From Monomorium pharaonis (lineage: Eukaryota; Arthropoda; Insecta; Hymenoptera; Formicidae), in assembly GCF_013373865.1 (NCBI RefSeq), contig NC_050473.1:10055710-10119709 (forward strand): 64,000 bases of DNA. Direction: 5' to 3'. Shown here one piece after another: positions 1 to 12,900 of the stretch. Below the pieces are notes generated by a model that was not told the DNA's origin, searched no databases, and saw nothing but the letters and a program-made list of their open reading frames with translations. The translations under genes and the position numbers were made by a program. The first letter of the stretch is position 1, and each line of letters opens with the position of its first letter.

Positions 1-1478
1 GATATTCGATTGACCTGCTTCCACCTCGCATAAACCTGAAATATAAACAAAATATACAAAGATTATAGAGACATTAATATTAAAATAGCTTATTGATGTG
101 CAATATTTATTGTTAATTAAATTTTAAGCTAAATGTTAGCATTTATTTGCTATATATTTATATGGCAAATTTGTATAATATTAATTAATTTTAATTTTAT
201 TAATCTCAACAAAAAAGAACACTTCAATATCTCGAATAAAATAAAATATTATGCAAGATTATAATTCTCTTATATGTAAAAAATAATGTTATTTTTGTGA
301 AAAGTTTTTAAAACTCTTTTGACTATAATTATTGTTCATAAATGTCCTTTGTCACAATTTGTGAGACATTGATATTTTACTTTATGGCAACTAAAAAAAA
401 GATAAGATCAGATCACCTATTAGATCACCTTGTTTTAATCTACATACATATACATACACTTTTGATTTATATCAAGTTAAAGTTCAAGTAAGTATTAAAA
501 GTTAGATGTGAAAAATTTTTCTTCTTGCACAAGTATGTATGAGTACTTGCGTAAGTAAGATGAAAAACGATGTTTTGTGCTAAAACGTACAAATCCAAGG
601 TTAATGTCTAAGGGTTATAACGTTAGAAAAAAAATTTATTTAAAATCGAATCCTGTTAGGATTTTGTTTATTCCGTAGTACTTATGCGCACAAATATTTA
701 TACATTTATTTTTGCGTAAAAAATGTAAAATTATTTCAAGCAGATTATTTCATGTTGAATTATATTTATATTTAATGACTACAAAATTGAAATTGCATAC
801 GAGAAGCGCACGCAATGTTTCTGTAAATAAAAAATGTGTACGTAGATTGAGACAAGGTGATCTAATGGCTGTTTAAAGATAATAATGACTCTAATGACAT
901 CTATTATTTATAATTACGTGTGTAATTATCTGTATAATAAACGTACGAACTGTTCTTGACGATTGGACTTTGAGGCATTTATAGTTCACTCAACCAGCAA
1001 GGGCAATCAGGCGAGTAATAAAGCGAACCGTTACGGCTATATTTCTACGATAGCAATGTTATATTGCATTTCCCGAGCATGTACGATGCTCTAATTTCGT
1101 TTGCGTGCTGATAAAATGTAAGTAATGACGATCGTATTTTGGATATTTTAAGTACCGTGCATGTTCTATCTGTAGTCTCGCACGTTTAACTTTTGTTATC
1201 ATGCAAAGTAGTAAAGCGATAAAAAAGCGTGAAACAATCGTTCGTACAACAAGCAGTTACCCAAGAATTTCGTTTGCAGATACAAAAGGACAGACTTGTT
1301 TTTCATGTAATTTTTCGATAAATTTAATTATAAAAAATCTAATGCAACATTTAGTTTAGCAAGATATGCTTAACGTTAAAAAATAAAAATTAAATGTAGA
1401 AAAAAAGGGATGTAATTAAATTTTGAAAAAAGACATCGTTTTCTGCGACTTCTTGAAAATATATTTCATAGACTTCAC
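1..1478. other. AT-rich non-coding stretch
   Basis: No gene is supported here. The sequence is AT-rich with many short A and T runs and stops in every frame. A few donor-like sites (for example GTAAGT near 1119) have no convincing exon next to them. It is probably intergenic or part of the long first intron of the minus-strand signal-peptide gene whose exon is at 7397-7472. Confidence 0.5.
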
Positions 1479-1592
1479 GTGCAGATAAAGTTACTTTTCA
1501 TCTGCATGCTTGCAATTACACTCTATCGAAACCAGTACGCAACTGATGCTCAATTTCCGCGTGTCATTAATTCTCAGAGTTCGTCAACACGT

Positions 1593-1681
<89 letters not shown>

Positions 1682-1928
1682 CTCTCAAACAGGTGCGAGA
1701 AATCCGCGTGGTCGGAAACGTGACGCGCAAAACGCTCGCATCAGGAGGGAAGATTATGCAGCGAGTACACCAGCTGTTACGAAAGGGACCGGTCGTCGAC
1801 CGATTTTTGTCACGGGACCTCGCAAACCGGATGAATTAATCGGATTGCACGGTAACGAACATGAGAGTCTAATTACTGACACGTTGCCATTACCGATGCG
1901 TACGTGGGTTCGTTACAACGTAAAATGA
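1479..1928 (+). other. Doubtful open frame with Ser-Leu repeat
   Basis: A 149-codon open frame reads through the TC array. It begins at a GTG, not an ATG, with a hydrophobic stretch (KLLFICMLAITL) that resembles a signal peptide. About twenty Ser-Leu pairs and a basic tail follow. The site TGCAG just before the hydrophobic part could be a splice acceptor, and CAAACAG followed by GTGCGAG a weak donor. I do not recognise the protein. The repeat creates most of the open length, so chance is the more likely explanation. Confidence 0.12.
1597..1686. repeat. (TC)n microsatellite, about 90 bp
   Basis: This is a nearly pure TC/GA dinucleotide array, interrupted once by a GC step near its right end. 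It is the longest microsatellite in the window. It keeps two overlapping plus-strand frames open, because TCTCTC reads as Ser-Leu in every phase, so the open frames running through it (about 1479-1928 and 1510-1839) are weak evidence of coding. Confidence 0.95.
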
Positions 1929-3420
1929 TTTACACCAGGTAACACGATAGTCCACCGTTTTAAGTGCCTATCCCCACTCTTTTTTGACTTAATATCCTTG
2001 TCACGGTAGTTAAACTAAATTAAAGAGTGACATTACGATATAATAATTCCTTTAGAAGTTGAATTACAAGAGTTGAAAATAAATTGTTATCTCTCATTAT
2101 GTGTCGTGCATGCATTGCAACTTGATGTCATTTATTTCATGTTATTACTGTCTTAGCGTCATCAATACTGTTTAATTTTTTAACAAACAGTACAGTATTA
2201 TATATATTTTTTTTAAGCAAAATAATTTTAATAACATTTTAAATTATTGATTATATATTATAAATATTTCCATTTTAAAAAATCTAATAAACCTAATGTT
2301 TACTCGAGAAAAACTTTTAAATTAATTTTAAAAAATGGTAGTAAATTTATTTTATTATTCTTCTCTCAAATCTCTCTTTTAGATTCTAAAAGATGAATAA
2401 ATTATCTAAATTTAATAAATCAATGCAAAATCAAACTATGCTGCTTTTGACATTGAATGCAGTATGTTTATTATCTCCCGTCAAGCGTTTAATACGAAAT
2501 TAATTGTTTGCCATTAGTAAACTTACATATAAAGCTTAGAGGTAGTAGATCTATATTTGTCAAAATTAATTTAAAATAACAGAAACGGATATTACCCGAT
2601 GTAAATTAAAAAAGAAAAATATTTGGAAGAAAATATTATCAATAATATATAATACGAGATTTTTATAAAATTTCAGCATGTGATGCATATTGCGCATATA
2701 ATATTTAATTTCAATATCATATATTTTTTATTAATCAATTGTAATTTCATTAGACTCACGTTGCTTTGATTAAAGTTTTAATACCAGGTTGTGGTTGTCG
2801 ATATCGAACGTTTCGTTGACGGAACACGATGAGCACGGGATGGACCGATTCCGAGTGGCGTTGCGACTCGATTAATTAGATAAACAAATCCTCCATTAGT
2901 CCCATATTTGTCCCTTGTTACTATGTTTAAACATCACGTAACGTAGATTCAGCGGTCGTTTGACATGATTAATGATCTGTTAGAACGCATTTCTCACGAA
3001 TCTTACTCGGTCGGAAAATTCGATAATTCCAATTATTCTCAGATATTATCATAAATATCTATTTATAGTTTCAACTAACATATTTATCCTGTGTTACAAT
3101 CAAAATTGGGTAGGTTAATATTTTTAAAAAGTTAAATTAAGTTAAAGTTAATAACTTTTATAGAATTAATTTAGTTACGTAAAAAAGTTATATATAAACA
3201 GCAAACTAATTAGTTAAAATTAAATTTAATTTAATTAAAAGTTAATTTTAAAAGATATTATTTATATTAAGTCAAAAGGTAATTTTTTTAAGTTAGGTGA
3301 CTGAAAACAATTACAATACATAAATTTATTTATTTTACTTATAAATTAGATTCATATAAAATAACAAAGAAAACTTCTTAGCTTTATTATTTTTAATTTT
3401 TAATACTTTAATTAATTATC
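1929..3420. other. AT-rich non-coding stretch
   Basis: No gene, RNA or clear transposon is supported. The tract is strongly AT-rich, apart from a GC-richer patch around 2780-2960. Stops are frequent in all frames. Confidence 0.5.
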
Positions 3421-3912
3421 ATCCAGCGTGCTTACAATGCAAAGCGGCAATCGCCATAAAAAGTGTGAATTATTTGTCCGAAACGCGTATCAAATGCGTG
3501 GGCGCGAAATCAGGAACGCGTAAACGTATTCCGCCGCGTGAAGTTGTCCGCGCGAGTCCGCGCGATTCATGCCAACTTAATTGCGTATCGTCACTTGCGG
3601 AACATGGCGAGCACGGGACGGGTCGACTGCCGTGGCGTTGGTATTCGTTCGAAAATTCGGTAAGCAAACTCTACCTTCATCCGCGTCTCTTCCCTAACAA
3701 CAGCTAGCTATCGCGGCTAATACGGATTTGGCATTGAACATCGACGATGCATTGGAACAACGCGTATTTCACACGATTCACACGAGACGTACACGGCCGA
3801 AAAGTCTGTCGTGCGAACGACCAAGCGAGTAGCGACAGGATCGTATATTCCAGATATTTCGGGTATCGCGAACGATTGACTCGTAATCTCGACATTCGGA
3901 TATTCAACTTAC

Positions 3913-4094
3913 GTTAGTAGTGCGAAGCAATAACCACCGTAAAAGGCGAGCGTGAACCATTCGTTGTCCGAAATGCGGAAGACTCGCACGGGCGACGCGA
4001 AGGGTGCAACAGGTGTAGCGTCGCTGCAGCACTTTGGCGCGCGAATTGATCTGAAGTGATCCGCGCGATTTACCGTGCGAACTCTCCTCGCCAT
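3913..4094 (-). other. Possible first coding exon (minus)
   Basis: On the minus strand an ATG at 4094 sits in a near-ideal start context (GCCAAGATGG) and opens a frame of 60 codons. The frame runs to a strong donor, AAC followed by GTAAGT, at 3913/3912. The end of the frame reads VFRISDNEWFTLAFYGGY, with a hydrophobic tail that could be the start of a membrane segment. It lies in a CpG-rich island (about 3430-4190) between AT-rich flanks, which would suit a promoter region. No homologue is recognised and no following exon was found. Other frames are also open here, so the call is weak. Confidence 0.2.
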
Positions 4095-4259
4095 CTTGGC
4101 GTTCCGTTACTATGTTCACGCTTCATTTGCAAGCGTGGCGCGCAATTTCTATGTCCCTATTATCGCCTGAGTATCGTCAATACATATCGCGTGAGATTGA
4201 CATAAAAAAAGTCGCATAAATTGTTATAATCTAAGGATAGTTTGTAACGTCTTTTTCAG

Positions 4260-4971
4260 ATAGGAGTGTACTATGAAGCAGCAACAAGGAAAAACAGAAG
4301 AGAGCTAATACAGGATGGAAAACACAGAATAATGACAATTAGGTAAATATTTTATAATTTATTTCATTACTCGTTATTAGTAAAAATAATTATTTGTTAT
4401 TAAATTATTAGACATAAATTTCTTTACATGTAGTAGAATTAACGTATTACTTTTTTAGTATCATGCGTTAATTGGTTAAAATTTTTAATTTAATGTTTTA
4501 ATAAATAATAAAAATATATATATAATATAAAATTGTAAATAATTGAAATATTAAATTTTTTTAATATAAATATTCTATTTAGTATTTAAATTATTTATTT
4601 ATCTGATTCAGAAAATAACTTGGAATGTATCGCAAGAATTTTATGGACTGGAGAGGAGGAGCCCTAGGAGGAAGCATCAGGCGGAGCAACTTTGCGGTAA
4701 GAATTATTTATTATTTGCATAAAATTAAAAGTTTTCCTTTATAAGGATAGTTTTATTGTAATTTATAATAACTAGACACCAGAGCAAAAAAAATATATTT
4801 TTTTATTCTCTAATGTAGACGCCGTAAAGGTTCTTTTTTCCAAAATTTTATAATTATTTTTATAAAAATGTATAAAAATTTTAATGCACCTGTTTAACGT
4901 AGATATTATATTTGTGTTACAGAATCATCGTAGTCAACGTTGCAGACAACTCCGCTGTTGCGCATCAGTTG
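4260..4971 (+). ncRNA. Candidate spliced long non-coding RNA, three exons
   Basis: Three short purine-rich blocks each have good splice signals. Exon 4260-4342 has acceptor CTTTTTCAG and donor GTAAAT. Exon 4612-4696 has acceptor CTGATTCAG and donor GTAAGA. Exon 4923-4971 has acceptor TGTGTTACAG and donor GTGAGT. The exons are clearly more GA-rich than the AT-rich introns around them, as expected for exonic splicing enhancers. Each block has an open frame alone, but the phases do not match: joining the first two gives a TAA within three codons, and joining the last two in the open frame gives TAG. A non-coding or untranslated transcript is therefore more likely than a protein. A possible upstream exon ends at 3659 (ATTCG followed by GTAAGC). 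Confidence 0.4.
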
Positions 4972-4999
4972 GTGAGTGAGAAAGTTTTTTTTTTTAATA

Positions 5000-7390
5000 A
5001 ACTGAGATTGAATCGACGGATATAAATACGAGCCGGTAATAAAAAGCAATAAAGGGCAATCTTTCTTTTTCCTGACCTACTCTGACTAAAAGTCAGGATG
5101 ATGAAGCGATAAAAGGTAAATCCAATTTCGTTTGAAATGGCAAATATTGATAAAGTTATAATAGTTGCAATTAATCAACGTATTTAATCATTAAATCGAA
5201 ATCCAAAGAATAGATAGCATGATTTACACCATCCCTTCGCTCAATATCGCACATTCTCGCATGTTGTCGTTCGTCACATTGCGAAATCGCGCAATTTACA
5301 CACGAAACATTCGTCATCATCCGACCAGTCACGCGCAACACATTCCCTGCCGAGCCTTCGTAAAGTTTCCCCCCCGCGTAAATCTTTCATGACAACGGGC
5401 CACTACCGGCGAACTCCGATCATTTCTTCCCGCATAGAAAGTGATCGCGGCATTAGAAAGTGCATACTGTACGAGAACGAAAGACATCGTGTCGATCGCG
5501 ACCCATATTTCCTATGCGCGCGTGAACAACCGCGAGCATCTGAGTTGTACCACAAAGATTCTGTGTTACCCATTGACCGACGGGTGAAAAAAAGAGCCGT
5601 AGTCATGATCTCATACAATCTGTCCAGAGGCGTTTCCTTATGTGTAGAATTTTTGACGAGTTTCAAGCTGGATTTAATACATTGTCTAGACGGAACTTGT
5701 ATTATCGCAGACCGTTGCTTAGATTACGACCGTATAACGTAATACACACGTTGAGATAAAAATATCTTCTGGAATCCGGCAGCGTAACGATAGTTGATAA
5801 AGCAACTCGCGTATAGATATATATATATATATATACGATCAAGTTCGGTGTCGTGGGAATCGATACGGAAAGTATCACAGGCGGTGCCCCCGTCGGGAAC
5901 TTTTTCTGCCTCTTCAACACCAAATCTATTACGGCGGAGAAAAGTGTGCCGTGTGTGCGCGCACGTATCGGAAAAAGTTTCGTACCATCTGGATTTCCGC
6001 GAGACCGGTACGTGTACGTGTCGCTCCTTACGTAACGGGGAACAATCTGTAACGCGTAAACTGAAATGGAAGTCAACGGCTGGTTCGCATTAGTGTATGG
6101 AGAACGGGAAAATGGAACAACTGGAATAAAATAATTATTTAAAGCGCGGATAAGTGATTATTATATTTTATACGAGTGACGTAACGCGTATAGCTGAAGG
6201 AAATAGATCTATCATTTTCGAATAATAAGGACCGATGTATCCCTCGTGCAGCACAATGCAGGCAGCGGCCGTGTTCGTTAATTAACAGGCACGTTTTTCG
6301 CATTATACCGAACGCGCGTAAATACCACCTCCGATCCGCGATGAATCACGTTTCTTCATCTCGCGTTAGAGCGTCGCTTTAAAATGCCGCGCGAGAGAAC
6401 CGCGCCTATATCTCTCGTCCACAGGCAACGCGAATTATCGCGGAATGCACGTTTTATCCTGCTAAGCCGTCTCTCTGTACACGCCATTCTCTCTTTCTCT
6501 CTCTATCTATCTGCAAATGCAGCCGTCCGTTGCGTTCGCCACGGCTAGGTATCGAATTTATCGATACCTCGTGGATCTCCATAGATTTTGCATTTAATAC
6601 TCTTCTTTCGGTGATAAAATGAAAGGGAAGAAAGAAAAGGAAGTCCGCACCGTAAGAAACGAGAGTTGCGCATAGCGTCGAGTACACGTGAGACGCGCGG
6701 ACGATTAAAGCGTAATTACGTAACGACGGTAAATCAAATCGGCGGTTGAGAAGCATGAATAACGCGGTCGACGTATCGATATACGAGAGATGTGGATTGC
6801 TTCCACGGTACGAACGGTAAATGCCGTTCAGAGGGCTAACACCTCCGCGCACGTGCCGTCGATCCGCGCGCACGTTTATGCCCGGCGACAACGATAAAAC
6901 AGAGCTTGCACCATCAACCGTGACATAAGTAATTGGCAATCAGCTGAGATAGATTTACGCGTGTGGGAAGCCACACGATCCGGCCGTGATTGACTTTTAC
7001 GTACGGGTCGTTACTTTATTTTATTCCGCTCGTGCTCGGCCGAAGGTTTCTTCGGGCCGACGATTCTTTGCAGAATTTTTAGAAACAACTTTCAAGCACG
7101 TTACTATTAACCCTCTGAGTTTGACTTAACGTGATAACTTTGAGGTAACATCGTCGCATGACGCTTTAAACTATGGAATCTGGTTATAATCGAACAAACT
7201 TCGTTTTTGGGCTTTTCATAAATTTATTTGAGCGGGAATAATAAACATTTTTCTTTTCTGACTGACATTAGGCTTTGTTAGTTAAAATTAAGAACGAGAA
7301 CCACTTGATCTTCGCTCATTCACGTGAAAGAGTTAAAGAATGTTTTCGAATGTCGACAATAAGAGAAACAGGTAATTTATTGCAATAATA
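5000..7390. other. Non-coding stretch, probably intron
   Basis: No exon is convincing. An (AT)n microsatellite occupies about 5816-5835. Open frames on both strands between 5389 and 6939 overlap each other and show no recognisable domain. The region would be intron of the minus-strand gene whose signal-peptide exon is at 7397-7472. Confidence 0.4.
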
Positions 7391-7396
7391 ACTTAC

Positions 7397-7472
7397 CGAC
7401 TTTAGAATGGGCGTATCGAAGATGTAAAATCACGCACGCCAAACACCAAAACCAGCGGGTCATTGTTTTTGC
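7397..7472 (-). CDS. First coding exon of a secreted or membrane protein (partial)
   Basis: On the minus strand, after a pyrimidine tract ending TCTTTCTTTTCAG, an exon begins at 7472. Its ATG is at 7463-7461. The 22 complete codons start MTRWFWCLACVILHL and end in HSKV, a textbook signal peptide with a basic start, a hydrophobic core and a small polar end. The exon stops after one extra base (G) at 7397, followed by the strong donor GTAAGTTA, so the intron is phase 1. Phase-1 introns straight after a signal peptide are common in genes for immunoglobulin-type and other modular extracellular proteins; that class is inference, not seen. I could not find a following exon in phase between 1 and 7390, so the rest of the gene probably lies beyond the left edge. 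A possible upstream untranslated exon is at 9940-9986. Confidence 0.5.
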
Positions 7473-7479
7473 CTGAAAA

Positions 7480-9939
7480 GAAAGAGAATAGAAATTAGCT
7501 GCAACGTTATTAACATTTCAATTAAAATGCGCATATTATAACCGGGCGGATCGTAAATTGCTAGATCGCGAAGTGACTCGTGCGTGAGCAGTCGCGTCTT
7601 GTGAGATATGACGATCTGTTCGCCAGAGAGATCATCATATTCATAAGCTCTTCATGCTTACAATGGTTCTTAGTGGCTTTAAGCAGCAATCTTTTTACTG
7701 AAATATCGCGGAAAACACGAGACACTTTTTATCGCGACGCACGTTACTTTATTGCGGATTGTGCAACTCATTTTAGCGCAGAAATGATGACAAATGACTT
7801 CTTTGAACACATCATCGTCTACTCTGTAAACTTTAAACATGCATTTAAAAGTTGTTTTAATTCAAAGTTAAACATTCCCTTGTTAAGTCTTGTCCATTGT
7901 GAGTTACTTCTAAATCTTGAAAATAACTTGAGGAAGCTCGTCATAAAACGAAAACTTTGATTCGTAATGATAGATACCTGCTTTCGAAATTAATATACCT
8001 CATACGTGTTTTATATTTTCGACGAGTAACGATACGCTCGCTGTGATTTTCGACGGCGGCGTGCAATGTACGTTAACTTCCGATATCCTCTGGGGCGGTT
8101 CCTAAGCGATTATCGATATAGAAGGGATATGGACAAAAGCTTAACCCGGGAGACGCGTCATCTCTCACGTGCGAAGACGTGAGAAGAATTTTGTACCGGC
8201 AAAATCGATACCGCGTGGACAGTCCTGTGAGGTCTCGTACGTCGTGCGTGTGATAAAACCAGCGCGAATAAAATATCGAACGAAGGGAAACGACGTTGTC
8301 GGTTTCGCAGGATCTCGCAAGTCTCATTCCGCATTCAGGACAGAACTCTATCGCCCCTCTCTCGCCCAACATTGCGTGCTCCCGCAGAAATGACTGATCC
8401 ACATAGACGTTTAGACACATCGGCACAGACCCGAGCTCAACACAATCACGCGTATCGCATTGCATTCCGATATCATTATACGTTTTTGAAACAACAGTGC
8501 GATAAGCGTTTGAGGAAAAGTGGAAGAGATCAAGAGATACTAATTTAAGAGGAAACTAAGAGTCGGGACACGGTTCACATTACGTGTTTCGTACAGATAC
8601 CTAAAGCAGGATAGCTCACGGGAGCTCATTTTTTATTTATATCTTTTTAATTAAAAGGAAAATTAAAAACACGCGTGACGATCTCATCATTTAAGGACAA
8701 TGCCTTTTGTGGGTATCCGCAACAACTTGCGAAAACGAGACGGACATGGTACCGCGCTAGTGATACGGGAAACGTTAAAGGATCCCGTACGTTACGGGAA
8801 TTGCGAGAACAATTGCACGGCTACGCAATACCCCGGTCCCTCTTTGGACTTAACTGTATTCTCGTTCTTCTTCAATTATGAATTATTCCGCGTGTTTTTG
8901 CAGAATATTACAAGCTGGCACGAGCAATGCTAGCAGTCACCGCGGGCTCATCTTCCAACTCTTTCGCGCTGAGGCAGTCGCTACACGTTTCCCAACGTGT
9001 GATATGAGAGCGCGATACTGCGCTCACGTTTACACCGGGTAACGTACGTGTCGGATTTCGCGCGAACGTTATGGACAAAAGTCGAAAATCGAGATAGAAA
9101 ATATATTAAACGGACTACCGCGGTTCCGCATGGCGAGAGCACTCTCGCGTGCTCGCGAGGTCCCGCTAGAGATCGCACGTAGTCACCTCGCACTCAAATT
9201 AGACTATCGCTTGGAGCGTCGTTCGTGCAACAACTGTCTCGCGTGCGCAAAAATCCCCCGCATGCAACAACACAGTCATGCGTTTGCATATTTTAATCTC
9301 ACGCTAGACCCTCGTAGCCTGTTATCTTGGTCGGCTCTGCGGAGTCTACGGAGTTCCTGTATAAAGAGCCGGTACAAACTGGACTGCAAGGTCTTCGGGG
9401 ATCCGTGGGGAATTGCGCGCGCGATTAGGAATTAATAGATTCTGCTGGGAAAAGGCCAGCTCGCAGGATCGCCGTGGGATTTCTAAATTCTAAATCGAGC
9501 CGAGCAACTTCGGCGTCATTCAATATAAATTCTAGAACGTAGGGAGCGTACTGCAAGAAAGTCCATCTCGGGAATACAACGAGCGGCCGAAGAAAAGCAT
9601 TATCCGACACCCCACGTAGAGGATATATGTATACGACGCGGCAAATCATTCACTTGAACTTTTTCGCACGCGATAAATCAAAGTTTCCTTTCGAACTGGA
9701 CGCAAGAGCGAAGCGACGCTTTCGAGGGCGCGCGTACGCGCAACGTTTTCACGAGAGCAAAAGAAGAATACGCCATAATTGACGTAACGACCGGCAACTT
9801 CCCATTCACCATACCGGGGATAAGTGGGATCGCAAGTGCGTTCGCGGTTTACAGCGCGGAGGTTTACGATGAAAATTTCCTTCCGATAATTTCGCGCTTC
9901 GATCTTCGTTCATGGGAGGGAGATGCGCTTCTTACTTAC
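7480..9939. other. Non-coding stretch
   Basis: No exon or RNA gene is supported. Open frames at 7580-7960 (plus) and 8073-8465 (minus) have no recognisable domain and no good flanking splice sites. The tract may be intron between the putative untranslated exon at 9940-9986 and the signal-peptide exon. Confidence 0.4.
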
Positions 9940-9986
9940 GACGCCCGGTCTTCTAACAGAGTTTCGTCACGGCGTCTCCTCTCTCA
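9940..9986 (-). other. Candidate 5' UTR exon (minus)
   Basis: A 47-base purine-rich block on the minus strand lies between an acceptor (CCGTTTCTCACAG) and an ideal donor (GTAAGTAAG). All three frames are closed or nearly so (it begins TGA), so it would be untranslated. It lies about 2.5 kb upstream of the signal-peptide exon on the same strand and could belong to the same transcript. Only the splice signals and strand agreement support it. Confidence 0.3.
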
Positions 9987-9989
9987 CTG

Positions 9990-12900
9990 TGAGAAACGGT
10001 GGACTGTTTTAAAACGGAAACTCCACCGGCCTAGCGTAATCCCCGCGAATTACATAATTAACGTCGCGGCGGAAACCGTAACGTATTGATGAACGAGACG
10101 AAATAACCGGACGCGATTCACTTTCTTGATGATTTATCGATGCGTTACAGAACAACCGAGGTAAAGCAACGTATAAATTATACGAGCTGCGGTTTCCGAA
10201 TTTATTATCGCTAACTAGATCGCTATCTGAAATTGGAATTATCTGTTCGGAGATACAATTTACATATTGCATCACAGGGGATGCGCATTAGACGTAAATT
10301 TCTAGAGCGTGGTTGATTGGCGTTAAACGCCTAAATCCAGAAATAAGCCAAACGTAATTACCGATAATAATTCCAGTTGCAAATAGGGAATTATTTCGGA
10401 GATTATTATTTGTGAAAATAATGGCAGCGTAGTTTCGCACGAGGGCTCCTGAAAAAGATATGAGGGTCGGGCCCGCTCTCTTTCAAGGAACCAGAAGTGG
10501 AACATGTCGATAAGCTTTGTTCCTTGCGCCGTAAAATCTAAAGAGGCGAGCGTGATCTCTTGGAAGTAAGCCGGGTCACGCGAGGACCGGAGGAAAGTTT
10601 CCGTGGAGACTTAGACTATTACTCGTATCTGAACTGTACGTGTATTAACATTTACTATTCTATCTGAAATACTTGGTAGTATCGAATCCGATCGTATCAA
10701 GATCAAGCTATTACCATGTCTGACATGGCATTAACTTCAATTATGCGGGACATTAATTACGATTTCCGCTCTATAAGGTTTTGTCTCGATTTCTCTGATG
10801 ATAATCGCTAAACCACGAAGTTTTCACTTAAATACAATGACGTGGTCGTAATACGTATTGCGCAAACATCTAATTAAATATACAACTTAACACGTTTTTC
10901 TCAAAGGTTATTTTCTTTTTATATTTTTTGTAATCAAAGAATAAAATCGGGAACTTATGGACTGGAAAATATCTACGACTAGTTCTGTGTATTCGTTTAT
11001 GCATTTATGATACATTTTAAATTATCCAACCGTAATTTTAACTTTTATCGCACATTATCGTTAATTATTGTGCATTTAAAGATTATATTAATTCTAAAAT
11101 GATTGATTCCGTACCCTCGCGACCTTAGATCCGCCGCTGAGCGATGTAAAAAAAAAAGCAGTCAAATAAATATACGCGTAACATTGATCTCAGATAATAA
11201 TGCTCCCGGAAATATGTTAGCCAAGTTAGTACTATTCAGGAACCACATGCTGACGCTTACCCGTCACGTACTTCCACAACGGCTGAATTACTTCACTTTC
11301 CGCTATCTGTCTTATTAATCGCGAAAGTACAGTCGTGTCTCAGTCCCGTGCTATCTAAGTCGGAAGCAAATCAGTACTCACGGTAGGACATTGTGAAACA
11401 CCAGTGGTCGGCTCTGAAATGTCTTGACACTACGTACGCATAAATGAAGTACAACTCGGACTTTTAAAAACAAAGTATATCTAAAGAATAATTTTAGGAC
11501 TATCATCAACGATTCAACAATCGATTTGAATTACAATTGAAATTAAAGTGAAAAACGTTATGTACTTTAATCCTTAAAATTGTGGGTGCAAAGACTTTTA
11601 GACTTCCACTTTTAGATGAGAAGAAAAGAAAAAAGATAGTTCTGTGCACGTGCTTACTGTAAAATCTTGTATTCATTGTTATTAATCGTACATAGATTCA
11701 AGTTTTATTTTTTATCCTATTCTAAAACAAAGAATAGTTAAAATTTCAAAATAAAATTACAAAAACTTTATATCTATTGTTAAGTAATTAATATGGAATT
11801 AACAAAAACTCAATCATTTCTCTTCTGTTTATCGTCTCAGAATTTTGCAATTTTGCAAACGATATTTTCATTGAAATCGTTGAATTTTATTAAAATTGTC
11901 CTGATAATACGAACCCACTCAAAATTATTTAATAGCAAAATTATACATTGTTAAGGTAATGCCATATTATTGATTTTATGACGCTGTTATTACACTGCCC
12001 ATGCCAACTATTACGTGTGAGATGTACGTAATGTGAGAGAATGGATCGCACTGGTATTTTAAAGTGTTTTATTCTAACGTTTTACAGACTTTCGTCTAAC
12101 TTTTAATGGTTTAGTACAGAGACTGACTCTAATCATCGAGAGGGATTTTTATATTAAAGTCGGAATAAGTTTAGCATCATCTAATCATAGGAAGTGCTCG
12201 TAAGGCGGAAATAGCTATTGGTTGATTTCTTAAAAAGGAGAGAATTTGATAATTGATATCTATGTCATAAAGAATAGTTTGGATGGGACGCAGGGATGTT
12301 TACAGGACGAGGAAACAGACAAATATTAAGTTTAGAAAGACCGTAAATAGAAAAGGTTATCAATAAGTAAGGATCTGGTATGATATATCGGGATAGTTTT
12401 ATGACATAGTTTGTACAGGGTGTTTAAATAGAAATATTTTAAAGAAGAGAATTTTTATCGTGTCTAGGCACGTAACACAACGCGATACAAGGTCGGTAAC
12501 GTGGCTCTATTGCCATATTTTGATTTTATAGAGATTGGTGTTTAATCTCTTCAACCATGTGTGCAGAATGCATACTTGAGTGCTCTATACCGTAGCTAAG
12601 CTGCACCTGTTCGACATCGACTAGTCGACCGAACTAACATGCTGCTACCTGCTACCCTCCTTTCTTTCTGAATACATATGCCCCGGGCAAGACTTAAAAA
12701 TTAGACAAAAACAAAAACGAGACAAAGAAATTTAATTTTCGTTGAATACATGTATATATAATTTCCCTTACTTTTGTTCTTAAAAATAATGTAATATTAA
12801 TTGAAATTTATTTTCTACTAAACTAGTCTTATTCATTGGTTTCAAAATAACATAATAAACTTTCAATTGGCAGTTAAAGTACGATCGAGTTGTTGATATT

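Noticed and set aside
5702..6076. Minus-strand frame after an acceptor-like CCATTTCAG, tested as the next exon after the signal-peptide exon
   Set aside because: It has no recognisable domain and runs into an AT microsatellite, and the only good donor leaves a 29-base exon. Evidence is insufficient.
8073..8465. A 130-codon minus-strand frame containing CPEC, suggesting a zinc site
   Set aside because: Only one CxxC pair stands out, there is no domain-like spacing, and there are no flanking splice sites.
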